A stretch of DNA of 64,000 nt, from positions 587,604 to 651,603 of the forward strand of contig JACOUT010000002.1 in NCBI GenBank assembly GCA_016177705.1, read 5' to 3'. Of this stretch, positions 53,575 through 62,470 are shown piece after piece. The notes beneath the pieces are model-generated. The model was not told the origin of the DNA. It was given only the letters and a program-made list of their open reading frames with translations, and did not search any database. Position numbers and translations under genes: made by a program. This DNA is from Deltaproteobacteria bacterium. GTDB taxonomy: Bacteria > Myxococcota > UBA727 > VGSZ01. Position 1 is the stretch's first letter. Every line of letters begins with the position of its first letter.

Positions 53575-55193
53575 GCACCGCCGATTCACCGCCGCCGGGC
53601 GCAGGCAAGCTACCGCCGCAGATCCCCTACATCATCGGCAACGAGGCGTGCGAGCGCTTCTCGTTCTACGGGATGCGCAACATCCTGACGGACTTCCTCA
53701 CCAAGTCCGCCATCCTGGTCGCCGTCGCCGAGACCGACCGAGGACAAGCAGCCAAGGAGATCTTCCACATCTTCGTGATGGGCGTGTACTTCTTCCCGCT
53801 GCTCGGCGGCTGGCTGTCCGACCGCTTCTGGGGCAAGTACAAGACCATCTTCTGGCTCTCGCTCGTCTACTGCGCCGGCAACGCGTGCCTGGCGTTCTTC
53901 GTCGACGACAAGTTCGGCTTCTACGCGGGCTTGCTGCTGATCTCGATCGGCTCGGGCGGCATCAAGCCCTGCGTGTCGGCCTTCGTCGGCGAGCAGTTCG
54001 ACCAGAGCAACAAGCACCTGGCCAAGCTGGTGTTCGACGCCTTCTACTGGATCATCAACTTCGGCTCCTTCTTCGCGTCGTGGTTGATACCGCTGACGCT
54101 GATCTCGTGGGGGCCGCGCTGGGCGTTCGGCATCCCCGGCATCTTGATGTTCGTCGCCACCTTCATCTTCTGGCTCGGTCGCAAGCGCTACGTCGTCGAG
54201 CCGCCGCGGCCAAACGACCCGAACGCCTTCTCGGCCATCTGCGTGGCGGCTCTCGGCGCGGGCAGCACCGGCGCGCGCGTCATCCTCGGCATCGGCCTCC
54301 TCGCCACCGCGGCGTTGCTGCCGCTCGGCGGTGTCGACTTCTGGCGCATGCTCGTCGACATCGAGCCTTACCTCGGCACCGTACAGTCCTGGTGCCTCGC
54401 GTTGGTGGTCTTCCTTGGCTTCGGTGGCGTCGCCGTATGGCTGAGCCTCGAGCGCGTGCGCGGCAAGTTCCCCGACGAGGAGATCGACGGCGTGCGCGCG
54501 GTCCTGCGCGTGCTGGTGCTGTTCGTGCCGGTGACCGCCTTCTGGTCGCTGTTCGATCAGAAGGCCTCGACGTGGGTCCTGCAAGGCAAGCAGATGCTCT
54601 TGCCCGTGTGGGATCTGCCGAGCTGGGCGCCTGCGTTCTTGCAGCTCAAGAACGCCTCGCAGATGCAGTCGCTGAACCCGCTGCTGGTGATGGCGCTCAT
54701 CCCCTTCAACAACGCCGTGCTCTACCCGCTGCTGCGCAAGCTCGGCGTCGAGCCGACGGCGCTGCGGCGCATGACGGCGGGCATCGCGCTCGCCGGCCTC
54801 GCCTGGATCGGCGCCGGCCTGCTGCAGTTGCGCATCGACGGCGGCGCGCAGCTCTCCATCCTCTGGCAGGTGGGACCGTATGTGCTGTTGACGCTCGGCG
54901 AGGTGCTGCTCTCGGCCACCGGCCTCGAGTTCGCCTACAGCCAGGCGCCCGCCAAGCTCAAGGGCGTCATCATGAGCTTCTGGACCCTCGCGGTCACCAT
55001 CGGCGGCTTGTGGGTGCTGCTCGTCAACAAGACCGTCAAGGGCGAGTCGGCGACCAAGGCCATCGAGGGCGCGGGCATCGGCGTCACCTCGTTCCAGATG
55101 TTCTTCTTCGCCGCCTTCGCCTTCGCCGCCGCGCTCGCCTTCGGCGCCTACGCCCAGCGCTATCGCGTGGTCGATCACTACCGGAAGGCCTGA
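53571..55193 (+). CDS. POT/PTR2-family proton-dependent peptide transporter
   Basis: A 540-residue major-facilitator transporter for di- and tripeptides. NEACERFSFYGMRNILTDFL is the ExxERFxYYG motif, GGWLSDRFWGKYKTIFW and SIGSGGIKPCVSAFVGEQFDQ are the PTR2 signatures, and FWSLFDQKASTWVLQ matches helix 7. About 14 hydrophobic segments are present. The GTG at 53571 overlaps the stop of the Ppx/GppA-like gene (GTGA) and has CGGAG five bases upstream. The following OPT gene starts one base after its stop. Confidence 0.92.
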   Translation: MSTADSPPPGAGKLPPQIPYIIGNEACERFSFYGMRNILTDFLTKSAILVAVAETDRGQAAKEIFHIFVMGVYFFPLLGGWLSDRFWGKYKTIFWLSLVYCAGNACLAFFVDDKFGFYAGLLLISIGSGGIKPCVSAFVGEQFDQSNKHLAKLVFDAFYWIINFGSFFASWLIPLTLISWGPRWAFGIPGILMFVATFIFWLGRKRYVVEPPRPNDPNAFSAICVAALGAGSTGARVILGIGLLATAALLPLGGVDFWRMLVDIEPYLGTVQSWCLALVVFLGFGGVAVWLSLERVRGKFPDEEIDGVRAVLRVLVLFVPVTAFWSLFDQKASTWVLQGKQMLLPVWDLPSWAPAFLQLKNASQMQSLNPLLVMALIPFNNAVLYPLLRKLGVEPTALRRMTAGIALAGLAWIGAGLLQLRIDGGAQLSILWQVGPYVLLTLGEVLLSATGLEFAYSQAPAKLKGVIMSFWTLAVTIGGLWVLLVNKTVKGESATKAIEGAGIGVTSFQMFFFAAFAFAAALAFGAYAQRYRVVDHYRKA

Positions 55194-55194
55194 G

Positions 55195-57033
55195 ATGAGC
55201 GAGCCCACCTCACCCGCGGCCATCCCTGCGGCCGCGCCGCCCGACGACCACGAGGCCGAGTGGCTCAAGAGCACCTACCGCCCAGGAGAGATCAACCTGA
55301 CGGTGCGCGCCGTCGTCGTCGGCATGTTGATCGGCGCGGTCATGTGCCTGTCGAACCTCTACGTCTTCTTCAAGACCGGCTGGAGCATGGGGGTGACGCT
55401 GACGGCGTGCATCCTCGCCTTCGCCGCCTTTCAGGCGCTGCAGGCTGCGCGCATCGCCAAGCGGCCGCTCTCCATCCTCGAGAACAACGCGCTCACCACG
55501 GTCGCGTCGGGCGCCGGCTACATGACCGGTGGCGGCAACATGGCCGCCTTCGGCGCGCTCTTGATGGTGACGTCGGTGCGCCCGGAGCCCATCCCCATGG
55601 TCGCCTGGTTCGGCGTCATCGCCGCGCTCGGCGTTTTCGCCGCCATCCCCATCAAGCGTCAGCTCATCAACAAGGAGCAGCTCGCCTTCCCGACGGGCAC
55701 CGCCACCGCCGAGACCATCCGCTCCATCCATGACGCCGCCGCGGGCGGCGGCAAGGACAAGGCGATGTGGCTGGGCGGCGCCGCGCTGTTCGGCGCCGTC
55801 GTCGCTTGGCTGCGCGACGGTTGGCACCTGATCCCGGGCACGCTGTCGCTGCCGCTCACCATCGGCGGCAAGGCGCTCAAGGACTGGACGCTCGCGCTCA
55901 AGAGCGAGGTGGTGCTGCTCGGCGCCGGCGCGCTCATGAGCTTCCGCACCGGCTGGTCCTTGCTGTTCGCCGGCGTGCTCACCTACGCCGTGCTCGCACC
56001 GTCGCTGGTCGCCGACCGCATCGTCACCACCGTCAGCTACAAGGGCATCGTCGGCTGGACGCTGTGGCCGGGCGCCGCCATCCTGGTCGCGTCGGGCCTC
56101 ACCTCCTTCGCCTTCGACTACAAGAGCGTGGCGCGCTCCTTCTCGGGGCTCGCCGGCATCTTCTCGAAGAGCAAGCGCGATCAGGAGCAGGGCATCGAGG
56201 CCGTCGAGTGCCCGGGCTGGTGGTTCCCCGCCGGCTTCGTGGTGCTGTCGCCCATCGTGGTGGCGCTGATGGGCTGGCTCTTTCAGATCCCGCTGTGGGC
56301 CGCCTGCATCGCAGTGCCGCTCGCGGTCTTGATGGGCTTCGTCGCCGCGCGCGTCACCGGCGAGACCGACGTGACGCCGACCAAGGCGCTCGGCCCGGTC
56401 ACGCAGCTCGTCTTCGGCGTGCTCACGCCCGGCAACCTGACCGGCAACATCATGGCGGCCAACGTCACCGGCGGCATCGGCCTACACGCCGCGGACCTCC
56501 TGACCACGCTCAAGACCGGCTGGCTGCTCGGCGCCAAGCCGCGCCACCAGCTCTACGCGCAGCTGTTCGGCGTGGTGGCGGGCGCGCTCGTCGTGGTGCC
56601 GGCCTTCAACCTGATCCTGCCCGACCCCTCGGTGCTCGGCGGCGACGAGTGGCCCGCGCCCTCGTGCGTGGTGTGGGCCGGCGTGTCGCAGGCCTTCTCG
56701 GGCGGGCTCTCGGCGTTGCAGCCGTCGGCCAAGATCGCGGTCGTCGTTGGCCTCGTGCTCGGCGTCGCGTTGGCGCTCATGGAGAAGCTCGCGCCCAAGC
56801 GCGCGCAGCCCTTCATCCCGTCGCCGTCGGGCATCGGCATCGCCATGGTGATCCCGGCCTCCAACTGCATCGCCATGTTCCTCGGCGCCGCCATCGCGGA
56901 GTGGCTGCGCAGGTACAAGCCCGCGCTCGCCGAAAAGACCATGGTGCCGGTCTCGTCGGGCTTGATCGCCGGCGAGAGCTTGATGGGCATCGTGATCGCG
57001 CTCTTGATCGTCGCGGGCGTGCTCAGCAAGTAG
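55195..57033 (+). CDS. Second OPT-family transporter
   Basis: A 612-residue polytopic protein of the OPT family. LSILENNALTTVASGAGYMTGGGN and EQLAFPTGTATAETIRSIH are the family's two signature loops, and GNIMAANVTGGIG with PSPSGIGIAMVIPASNC appear later. About 14 hydrophobic segments. Unlike the OPT at 42639 it lacks the large soluble insertion. Its N-terminus is a ~25-residue Pro/Ala/Glu-rich tail. It follows the POT gene by one base, so both peptide transporters are made together. Convergent with the outer-membrane barrel gene, with 3 bases between stops. Confidence 0.9.
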   Translation: MSEPTSPAAIPAAAPPDDHEAEWLKSTYRPGEINLTVRAVVVGMLIGAVMCLSNLYVFFKTGWSMGVTLTACILAFAAFQALQAARIAKRPLSILENNALTTVASGAGYMTGGGNMAAFGALLMVTSVRPEPIPMVAWFGVIAALGVFAAIPIKRQLINKEQLAFPTGTATAETIRSIHDAAAGGGKDKAMWLGGAALFGAVVAWLRDGWHLIPGTLSLPLTIGGKALKDWTLALKSEVVLLGAGALMSFRTGWSLLFAGVLTYAVLAPSLVADRIVTTVSYKGIVGWTLWPGAAILVASGLTSFAFDYKSVARSFSGLAGIFSKSKRDQEQGIEAVECPGWWFPAGFVVLSPIVVALMGWLFQIPLWAACIAVPLAVLMGFVAARVTGETDVTPTKALGPVTQLVFGVLTPGNLTGNIMAANVTGGIGLHAADLLTTLKTGWLLGAKPRHQLYAQLFGVVAGALVVVPAFNLILPDPSVLGGDEWPAPSCVVWAGVSQAFSGGLSALQPSAKIAVVVGLVLGVALALMEKLAPKRAQPFIPSPSGIGIAMVIPASNCIAMFLGAAIAEWLRRYKPALAEKTMVPVSSGLIAGESLMGIVIALLIVAGVLSK

Positions 57034-57036
57034 CGG

Positions 57037-57900
57037 TCACAAGAAGAAGCGATACCCGACCGCACCCTCGAAGCCGAGCACGCTCGCGTCGCGCAAGACG
57101 AAGCGATCTGCGTAACCGACCGTCGTCTGCAGCTCGAGCAGCAAAGCGCCCGGCCCGAAGTAGAAGTCGGCGCCGAGCGTGAGCGCGGCGCCGAGGTCGA
57201 AGGCGCTCTCGACGTAGCTGCCGAAAGGCTCGCCGCCGGCCTCGCCGCCGATCACGGTCCACGACCACACCGTGCGCATGCCGGCGAGCACGTACGGGCG
57301 CAGCCACGGCACCGCGTCGAGCGGGATGCGGTACAGCCCGCCCCACACGACGTCGAGTTGGTGCACGGTGAGCGTGTAGCTGAAGGAACCATCGGGCAGG
57401 CGCGGGTCGCCGTCGACGGTCGCCGAGGAGGACGGCCCCGAATAGCCGATCACGGTGGTCGCCTGCAGGTCGCGCCCGAGCGGCAGCTTCATCGGCAGGC
57501 CCCAGCCGAGCTCGAGCTGCGCCGCGAAGGTGCCGCCGAGCCCCGCGAGCGTGACGTTGCCGAGCCCGCCGCCGAGCTTGGGCGCGACCGCCAGACCAAG
57601 CCCAAACAGTCCGCCGCGCTCCGCGATGGTGCCGTGCGCGGGTGGCGCTGCGAGCTGCGTCGCCACGGGTGCGGGGGGTGCGACGGGCGCCGGCGTCGGC
57701 TCCGAAGCTTCCGGGGTTGGTGGAGCGGCCTCCGCCGGGGGCGAGGGCGCTGGTGCGGGCTCGGCGGCGGGCTCCTCCGGCGCCGGGGGCTCGAACAGAT
57801 CCTCGACGTCGACCTGCGGCGCCTCTGCTTGCGCCCGCGACGGCGCAGCCACCGCGAACGGCGTGACGACGGCCAGCGCGATCAGGGAACGCAGGTGCAT
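57037..57900 (-). CDS. Outer-membrane beta-barrel protein with Pro/Ala-rich linker
   Basis: A 287-residue exported protein. The signal peptide (LIALAVVTPFAVAAPSRAQA) is followed by ~70 residues of Pro/Ala/Glu repeats and then a beta-barrel-like region of alternating hydrophobic residues (GLGLAVAPKLGGGLGNVTL, then LLLELQTTVGYADRF) ending GAVGYRFFL, near the aromatic C-terminus required for barrel insertion. The ATG at 57900 has AGGAGG six bases upstream; the ATG at 57915, overlapping the previous stop, would place that site inside the gene. It is coupled to the TIG/kelch lipoprotein gene, and the pair may form one surface assembly. Confidence 0.82.
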   Translation of the reverse strand: MHLRSLIALAVVTPFAVAAPSRAQAEAPQVDVEDLFEPPAPEEPAAEPAPAPSPPAEAAPPTPEASEPTPAPVAPPAPVATQLAAPPAHGTIAERGGLFGLGLAVAPKLGGGLGNVTLAGLGGTFAAQLELGWGLPMKLPLGRDLQATTVIGYSGPSSSATVDGDPRLPDGSFSYTLTVHQLDVVWGGLYRIPLDAVPWLRPYVLAGMRTVWSWTVIGGEAGGEPFGSYVESAFDLGAALTLGADFYFGPGALLLELQTTVGYADRFVLRDASVLGFEGAVGYRFFL

Positions 57901-57911
57901 CGCGGGCCTCC

Positions 57912-60900
57912 TCATTGGATGGTCTGCTCGATGGTGGCGAGCGGTGCGCTGCCGGCGTCCGCCCCGCCGCCGACGAAGATGAACGCGCTCTCCGAGGTCG
58001 CCGACAGGTAGATGCGTGGCGTCAACATGCCGCCGCCGCCGAGCCCGTTCCAGTTGTCGAGCGTCGGCGTCGCGTCGAGCAGCTCGGTCGAGAGGTCGTT
58101 GTTGGAGGCCGAGCCGTTGGCGCCGCCGAAGTAGAACAGAAAGCCGTTGGCGCCCAGGCCCGCGGAACCGACGCGCGCGGGGTTTGGCCCCGAGACGTCG
58201 GTGAACGCCGCGATATCGCCGGTGGCCGACCGGGCCGCCGCCTGCACGGTGTTGTCGACCTGGCCGTTGCCGCGCCGCCCGGAGCCGAAGAACAGGAAGG
58301 TGTCGGTGCCCGCCGTGGGCGTGTCGGCGGGCGAGATGGTGAAAGCGACCAACTGTTGGCGCGCCGGGTTGATGGAGGCGGTCAGCGGCGCCCACGCCGA
58401 CACCGTCTGCGAGCCGTCGCCCGCGACAATGATGGTGGTGACCTCGCCGGTGCCGACGACGGCGTCCCCGGTCGTGCGTCCGCCGACGGCGTAGAGGTAG
58501 TACGAGCCCGCGGTGCCGGTAGGCACCGCGATGGTCGCTTGGGCGGCGCGCGGCGTGCCGAGCGCAGCGCCCGGCAGCGCGTGCCAGACGCCGAGCGAGC
58601 CCTGCGGCAGGGGAGTGACCGCGGGGTTGGTGGCAGCGGTGTCGTCGTCGACAAACGTCGTGCTGGCGCCACCGGACAACTCGGCCAAGAGCTCGAGATC
58701 GCCGGCGCCGAGGCCCGGCGACGGCGTGCGATACAGGCGATAGCCCGACGCCCCGGGCACCGCCGCCCAAGAGAGCGTCAGCTCGAGCAGCTCCGGCACC
58801 GCGGGCAGCTCGACGTTGAACAGCTCGCCGGCCAACGACTCGCCGCCCGGGTTCGACGCGTCCGTCGTCGGGAACAGCGCGCTCACGCGGTAGAGGTACA
58901 GCCCGGCGCCCAGGCCGACCACGCCGTCGCCGAGCGTGGCGTCGAGGTCGGTGATCTCCGGGCCTTGCAGCGGGTCGAGCACCTGCGCGCGCAACAGCGT
59001 GGCGGTGGGTCCCGCCGTGTCGTCGCCACCGACCACGTACAGGAAGCGCCCGACGCGCGCGACACCGGCGAAGGCGCGCGGCAGCGCGGTGGTCTGTGCG
59101 CCGTCGAACGCGTTCGCCAGCGTGTTGCGCTGCGCGGTCCACGCGCCCATGGCGCCGAAGGGATCGACGGTGGCGGCCTCGACGGTGGTCTTGGTGCCGG
59201 CGCGCGTGCCGTCGTCACCGCCGACGGCGTAGAGCAAGCGGCTCGTGCCCGTCGGCCGGCCCGCGGCGAGCGCCAGCGCGCGGCGCGCCTCGAGCATGGC
59301 GGTGCCCGGTCGGAAGGCATTCAGGTTCTGCGCCGGGTTCCGGAACGACAGCGCCGAGTAGCGGTAGGTCGCTCCGTCGGGGTTCTGCACCTGCACCACG
59401 CAGACGGCGCCGGCAGGGATGGTGCCCGCGTCGACCGACGCGGTGATCGAGGTGGCGCTCGGTGTCACCACCGTGACCGCGCCGTCGGGCACGTCGCCGC
59501 CGGTGGCGAAGTCGACGCAGTCGAGCGTCACCACCGGCGCGGTCGTGTCGAAGTTGACGCCGCCGATGACCACGGTGGACGTCTGTCCCTGGTTCAGCGA
59601 TCCCGGCGCCACCGAGGTGATGAGCGGCGGTTCGACCACGGTGACGGTGACGGCGTCCGCCAGGAAGCCGACCGTCCCCGAGGGGTTGACGATGATCAGA
59701 TCGTAGACGCCGGACGCCGCGCCGCTCACCACCGCGGAGATCTGCGTGCTCGACGACAGCTCGACCGCGCGCAGCGCGATGGCGTCGCCGCCGCCCGTCG
59801 CCGGGCTCAGGTAGACACGCGGCAGGTTCTCGAAGGTGAGCAGACCGGCGGCGGTGATGGTGATGGCCGTCGGTACCGTGGGCGAGACGAACGACGGGTC
59901 GACCGCGGCGATGCTCGAGGTGATCTGGTCGGTGATGGTGACGTTGCCATCGAGCGTGCTCGGGCAGCCTTCGGCGGAGGTGACGTGCACCGCGTAGTCA
60001 CCGGGCGTCAGCCCGGCCGGGACGTCGGCGAGTACGCGCGAGCGACGGCCCGGGTTGGTGACCACCAGCGAGGTGGCGGCGCCGCCGCTGTCGATCAGCT
60101 GCACGCTGTCGGCGCCGGTGACGTCGATGCCGCTGGCGAAGATGGTCGCCTGTAACGTGATGCCGTTGAACACGATGGGCGGGTCGACGAAGAACACCAG
60201 CGGCGTCGGGTGCACCGTCAGCGCCGCAGTCGCGGTGGCGTCGCAGCCGGCGCCGTTGCTCACCGTGACGTCGTAGGTGCCGGCGGGCAGCCCGCCGGTG
60301 AACGTGACGGTGAGCGTGGTGCCGGCGCCGTTCACAACCACGGTGTCCGGGGCGATGCCACCGACCGTGACGGCCGACGCCGACGACAGGCCGGTGCCGA
60401 TGATGTCGAAGGCGGTGGCGACGTCGCTGCACAGCTCGTCCGGTTGCAGCGACGTGATGGTGGGCGGCCCAAGGATCTCGAAGGCGCCGGTGGCACTGCC
60501 GGCGCAGTCGCGCACGTCCGGGTTGTCGACCACGATCGGCACGCTGCCCATGGGCAGCCCGGTAGTGTCGACGTTGATGGTGAAGCCGCTGCACTCCTGC
60601 ACGTCGACGCCCGGCAGCGCCACCGCGCCGCAGCCGGTGATCGCGGTGGGCGTCACCGCGACGCCGTTGAAGGTGACGGTGAAGTCGACGCCGTCGGCAC
60701 GCAGGAAGCCGATGCCCGTCACGGTGATGTCGGTCGGCCCGCCCGCCAACGTGCACTCGCCGGCGGGCGCGATGGCGTTGATGACCGGTGCGGGCACGAT
60801 GGCGAACAGGTCGCTGGTGGAAGCGTCGCAGCCCGCCGGTGGCGGGTTCTCCACGGTCACCTCCACCGCGCCCGCAGGCAGCGCGCCGGCGTCGATGGTG

Positions 60901-61931
60901 ACGACGAACGACGTGCAGCTCTCGACCGACATGCCCGCGACCGTCACGGCGCTACAGCCAGCAATGCCCGTCGGCGCCACCGGCACGCCCGCGACCGTCA
61001 CCTCGAAGTCGGTGCCGTCGACGCGCAGCAGGCCGGTGCCCGTCACGGTCAGGTCGATCGGTCCGGGGATGTCGGAGCAGGCGCCGGTCGGTTCGATGCT
61101 GTCGATGGTCGGCGGCGGCACCACCGTGACATCGACGGCGTCACCGGCGCTCGTGCAGGAGGCCGGCGCAGGGTTGGTGAGGCTCACACGGTGGGTGCCG
61201 GGCGCGAACGACCCTTGCTCGAGCTCGACCGTGACCGTGGCGCACAGCTCAGCGTCGATGCCCGGGTGCGCGACGTCCGCGCAATCCTCGAGCGTCGGCA
61301 CCAGCTCGAGCGCACCGACGCCGACCGCGGGCAGCTCGTCGCCGAGGCGCAGCGCGTCGCCGGCATTCACCGTGAGCGTGCGCGGCCCCTGCTCGACGCA
61401 CAGGAGCGGCGGCTCGAGCGTGACGACGCTCGGTCGCTCCGTGACCGCGAACGCCAGCGCCGAGGTGGCTTCCTGCCGGTCGGCGTTCGCCACCGTCACG
61501 TCGTACAGACCGGCGGGCACCGCGCCCTCGCCCTCAGCCAACGCGAGCAGGTCCTGGTACACGAAAGTGAGCTGCTGCTGGCTCTGCCAGGAGAGCAGCT
61601 CGGCGTTGACCCCGCCTGGGGTGCCCTCGAAGGAAACATCGCCAAGCTCGGCGTCGCCGCCGAACAGGTCGTGCGCGCCGACCAGCGTGAGGTCCGGCAG
61701 TGCGACCTTCGGGTCATGCGGGATGTCGAACGGGATGGGTGCGAAGGCCTCGCCGTGGACGATGACCGGTGTTCCCTCGGCCGGGTGCTGTTCGCGGCAC
61801 AAGATCGGCGGCTCGACCGGCAGCGCACCCGGCGCGGGATCGGCGAGCGACGGTCGAGGGCCTTCGAGCACCGGGTCGCACGAAGCCACCACACAGCAGG
61901 CGGCCGCCAACAATGCTGATCGCGATTGCAT
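57912..61931 (-). CDS. Large TIG/kelch-type lipoprotein
   Basis: A 1339-residue surface lipoprotein. The signal peptide ends in a lipobox (CVVASC, Cys18). From ~100 to ~880 it consists of repeated IPT/TIG-like Ig domains; three adjacent ~95-residue units share ITVTG.GFLR.DG..F.VT, T.I.GC.AV and V..C..F. Most units carry two to four cysteines. From ~890 to the end, kelch-like strands LLYAVGGDDG, LYVVGGDD, LYAVGGRTTG, LFFGSGRRGNG, LFYFGGANGS and FIFVGGG suggest a beta-propeller, with an Ig-like insert (LELTLSWAAVPGASGYRLYRTP, a fibronectin III pattern). Likely an adhesin or carbohydrate-binding protein. The ATG at 61931 starts the signal peptide. Stop overlaps an in-frame ATG of the barrel gene. 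Confidence 0.85.
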   Translation of the reverse strand: MQSRSALLAAACCVVASCDPVLEGPRPSLADPAPGALPVEPPILCREQHPAEGTPVIVHGEAFAPIPFDIPHDPKVALPDLTLVGAHDLFGGDAELGDVSFEGTPGGVNAELLSWQSQQQLTFVYQDLLALAEGEGAVPAGLYDVTVANADRQEATSALAFAVTERPSVVTLEPPLLCVEQGPRTLTVNAGDALRLGDELPAVGVGALELVPTLEDCADVAHPGIDAELCATVTVELEQGSFAPGTHRVSLTNPAPASCTSAGDAVDVTVVPPPTIDSIEPTGACSDIPGPIDLTVTGTGLLRVDGTDFEVTVAGVPVAPTGIAGCSAVTVAGMSVESCTSFVVTIDAGALPAGAVEVTVENPPPAGCDASTSDLFAIVPAPVINAIAPAGECTLAGGPTDITVTGIGFLRADGVDFTVTFNGVAVTPTAITGCGAVALPGVDVQECSGFTINVDTTGLPMGSVPIVVDNPDVRDCAGSATGAFEILGPPTITSLQPDELCSDVATAFDIIGTGLSSASAVTVGGIAPDTVVVNGAGTTLTVTFTGGLPAGTYDVTVSNGAGCDATATAALTVHPTPLVFFVDPPIVFNGITLQATIFASGIDVTGADSVQLIDSGGAATSLVVTNPGRRSRVLADVPAGLTPGDYAVHVTSAEGCPSTLDGNVTITDQITSSIAAVDPSFVSPTVPTAITITAAGLLTFENLPRVYLSPATGGGDAIALRAVELSSSTQISAVVSGAASGVYDLIIVNPSGTVGFLADAVTVTVVEPPLITSVAPGSLNQGQTSTVVIGGVNFDTTAPVVTLDCVDFATGGDVPDGAVTVVTPSATSITASVDAGTIPAGAVCVVQVQNPDGATYRYSALSFRNPAQNLNAFRPGTAMLEARRALALAAGRPTGTSRLLYAVGGDDGTRAGTKTTVEAATVDPFGAMGAWTAQRNTLANAFDGAQTTALPRAFAGVARVGRFLYVVGGDDTAGPTATLLRAQVLDPLQGPEITDLDATLGDGVVGLGAGLYLYRVSALFPTTDASNPGGESLAGELFNVELPAVPELLELTLSWAAVPGASGYRLYRTPSPGLGAGDLELLAELSGGASTTFVDDDTAATNPAVTPLPQGSLGVWHALPGAALGTPRAAQATIAVPTGTAGSYYLYAVGGRTTGDAVVGTGEVTTIIVAGDGSQTVSAWAPLTASINPARQQLVAFTISPADTPTAGTDTFLFFGSGRRGNGQVDNTVQAAARSATGDIAAFTDVSGPNPARVGSAGLGANGFLFYFGGANGSASNNDLSTELLDATPTLDNWNGLGGGGMLTPRIYLSATSESAFIFVGGGADAGSAPLATIEQTIQ

Positions 61932-61984
61932 CGCACGAGCGTAGAGGATGCTGGCCGCGGAATCTCGCAGTGAGACACGGGACT

Positions 61985-62016
61985 GGCGCCACGAACACCG
62001 ATCGGTCGTTCGCGCC
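61985..62016 (-). terminator. Imperfect hairpin downstream of the 62030 gene
   Basis: On the minus strand GGCGCGAACGACCG and CGGTGTTCGTGGCGCC pair with two mismatched or bulged bases around AT. The core ACCGATCGGT (61997-62006) is a perfect palindrome. It lies 14 bases after the stop of the small gene at 62030 and 54 bases ahead of the lipoprotein gene. No T tract follows, so it could equally be an operator. Confidence 0.4.
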
Positions 62017-62029
62017 GGTCGTGTGCCCG

Positions 62030-62470
62030 CTACTTCTTGAGATCGCGGATCTGAAAGCGCGCCATCGGGCCTGCCGCCACCGCTCCCGGCGGCGGCGGCG
62101 CGCTGCGCTCGAGCACGCCACGTGCGGCGGTGCTGCCGACCACGTTCGCCACGTCCTTGCCGAACGCGGCACCATCGGCGGCAGCCGCGCGCACTGCCTG
62201 CTCGAGCGCCGTGCGCAGCGGCGGCGGCAGCGGGTGCGCCGCGAAGTAGCGCTCGACCGCGCCGCGCGCTGCCGTCGCGTCCATCTCCGCGTCGACGCCG
62301 GCGCGCGACGCCAAGGCACCCAGGTGCAGCGCGGCGGCCGGCGGCAGCTCGTCGGAGCCGGGACCGGCGGCCAGGCCGAGCAGCAGCCACGCGAGCGCGT
62401 CGGCGAACACCTCGGGCGGGACGCGCGGCGCGCCTTCGGCGTCGAGCAGCGCCTCCGCCACCGCGCCCAT
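62030..62470 (-). CDS. Small protein of unknown function
   Basis: A 146-residue product, Ala-rich and helical (EALLDAEGAPRVPPEVFADALAWLLLGLAA, then ALHLGALASRAGV). No signal peptide is evident and no family was recognised. The ATG at 62470 shares its A with the stop of the upstream gene (TGATG), which strongly supports real coding and translational coupling to it. Followed by an imperfect hairpin. Confidence 0.6.
   Translation of the reverse strand: MGAVAEALLDAEGAPRVPPEVFADALAWLLLGLAAGPGSDELPPAAALHLGALASRAGVDAEMDATAARGAVERYFAAHPLPPPLRTALEQAVRAAAADGAAFGKDVANVVGSTAARGVLERSAPPPPGAVAAGPMARFQIRDLKK

Noticed and set aside
50458..53589. 1043-codon ORF on the minus strand opposite the unknown, CYTH and Ppx/GppA-like genes
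   Set aside because: It lies antisense to several genes with clear motifs, has a His/Arg/Gly/Leu-rich composition and no recognisable domain. Such ORFs are expected from high GC at third positions.
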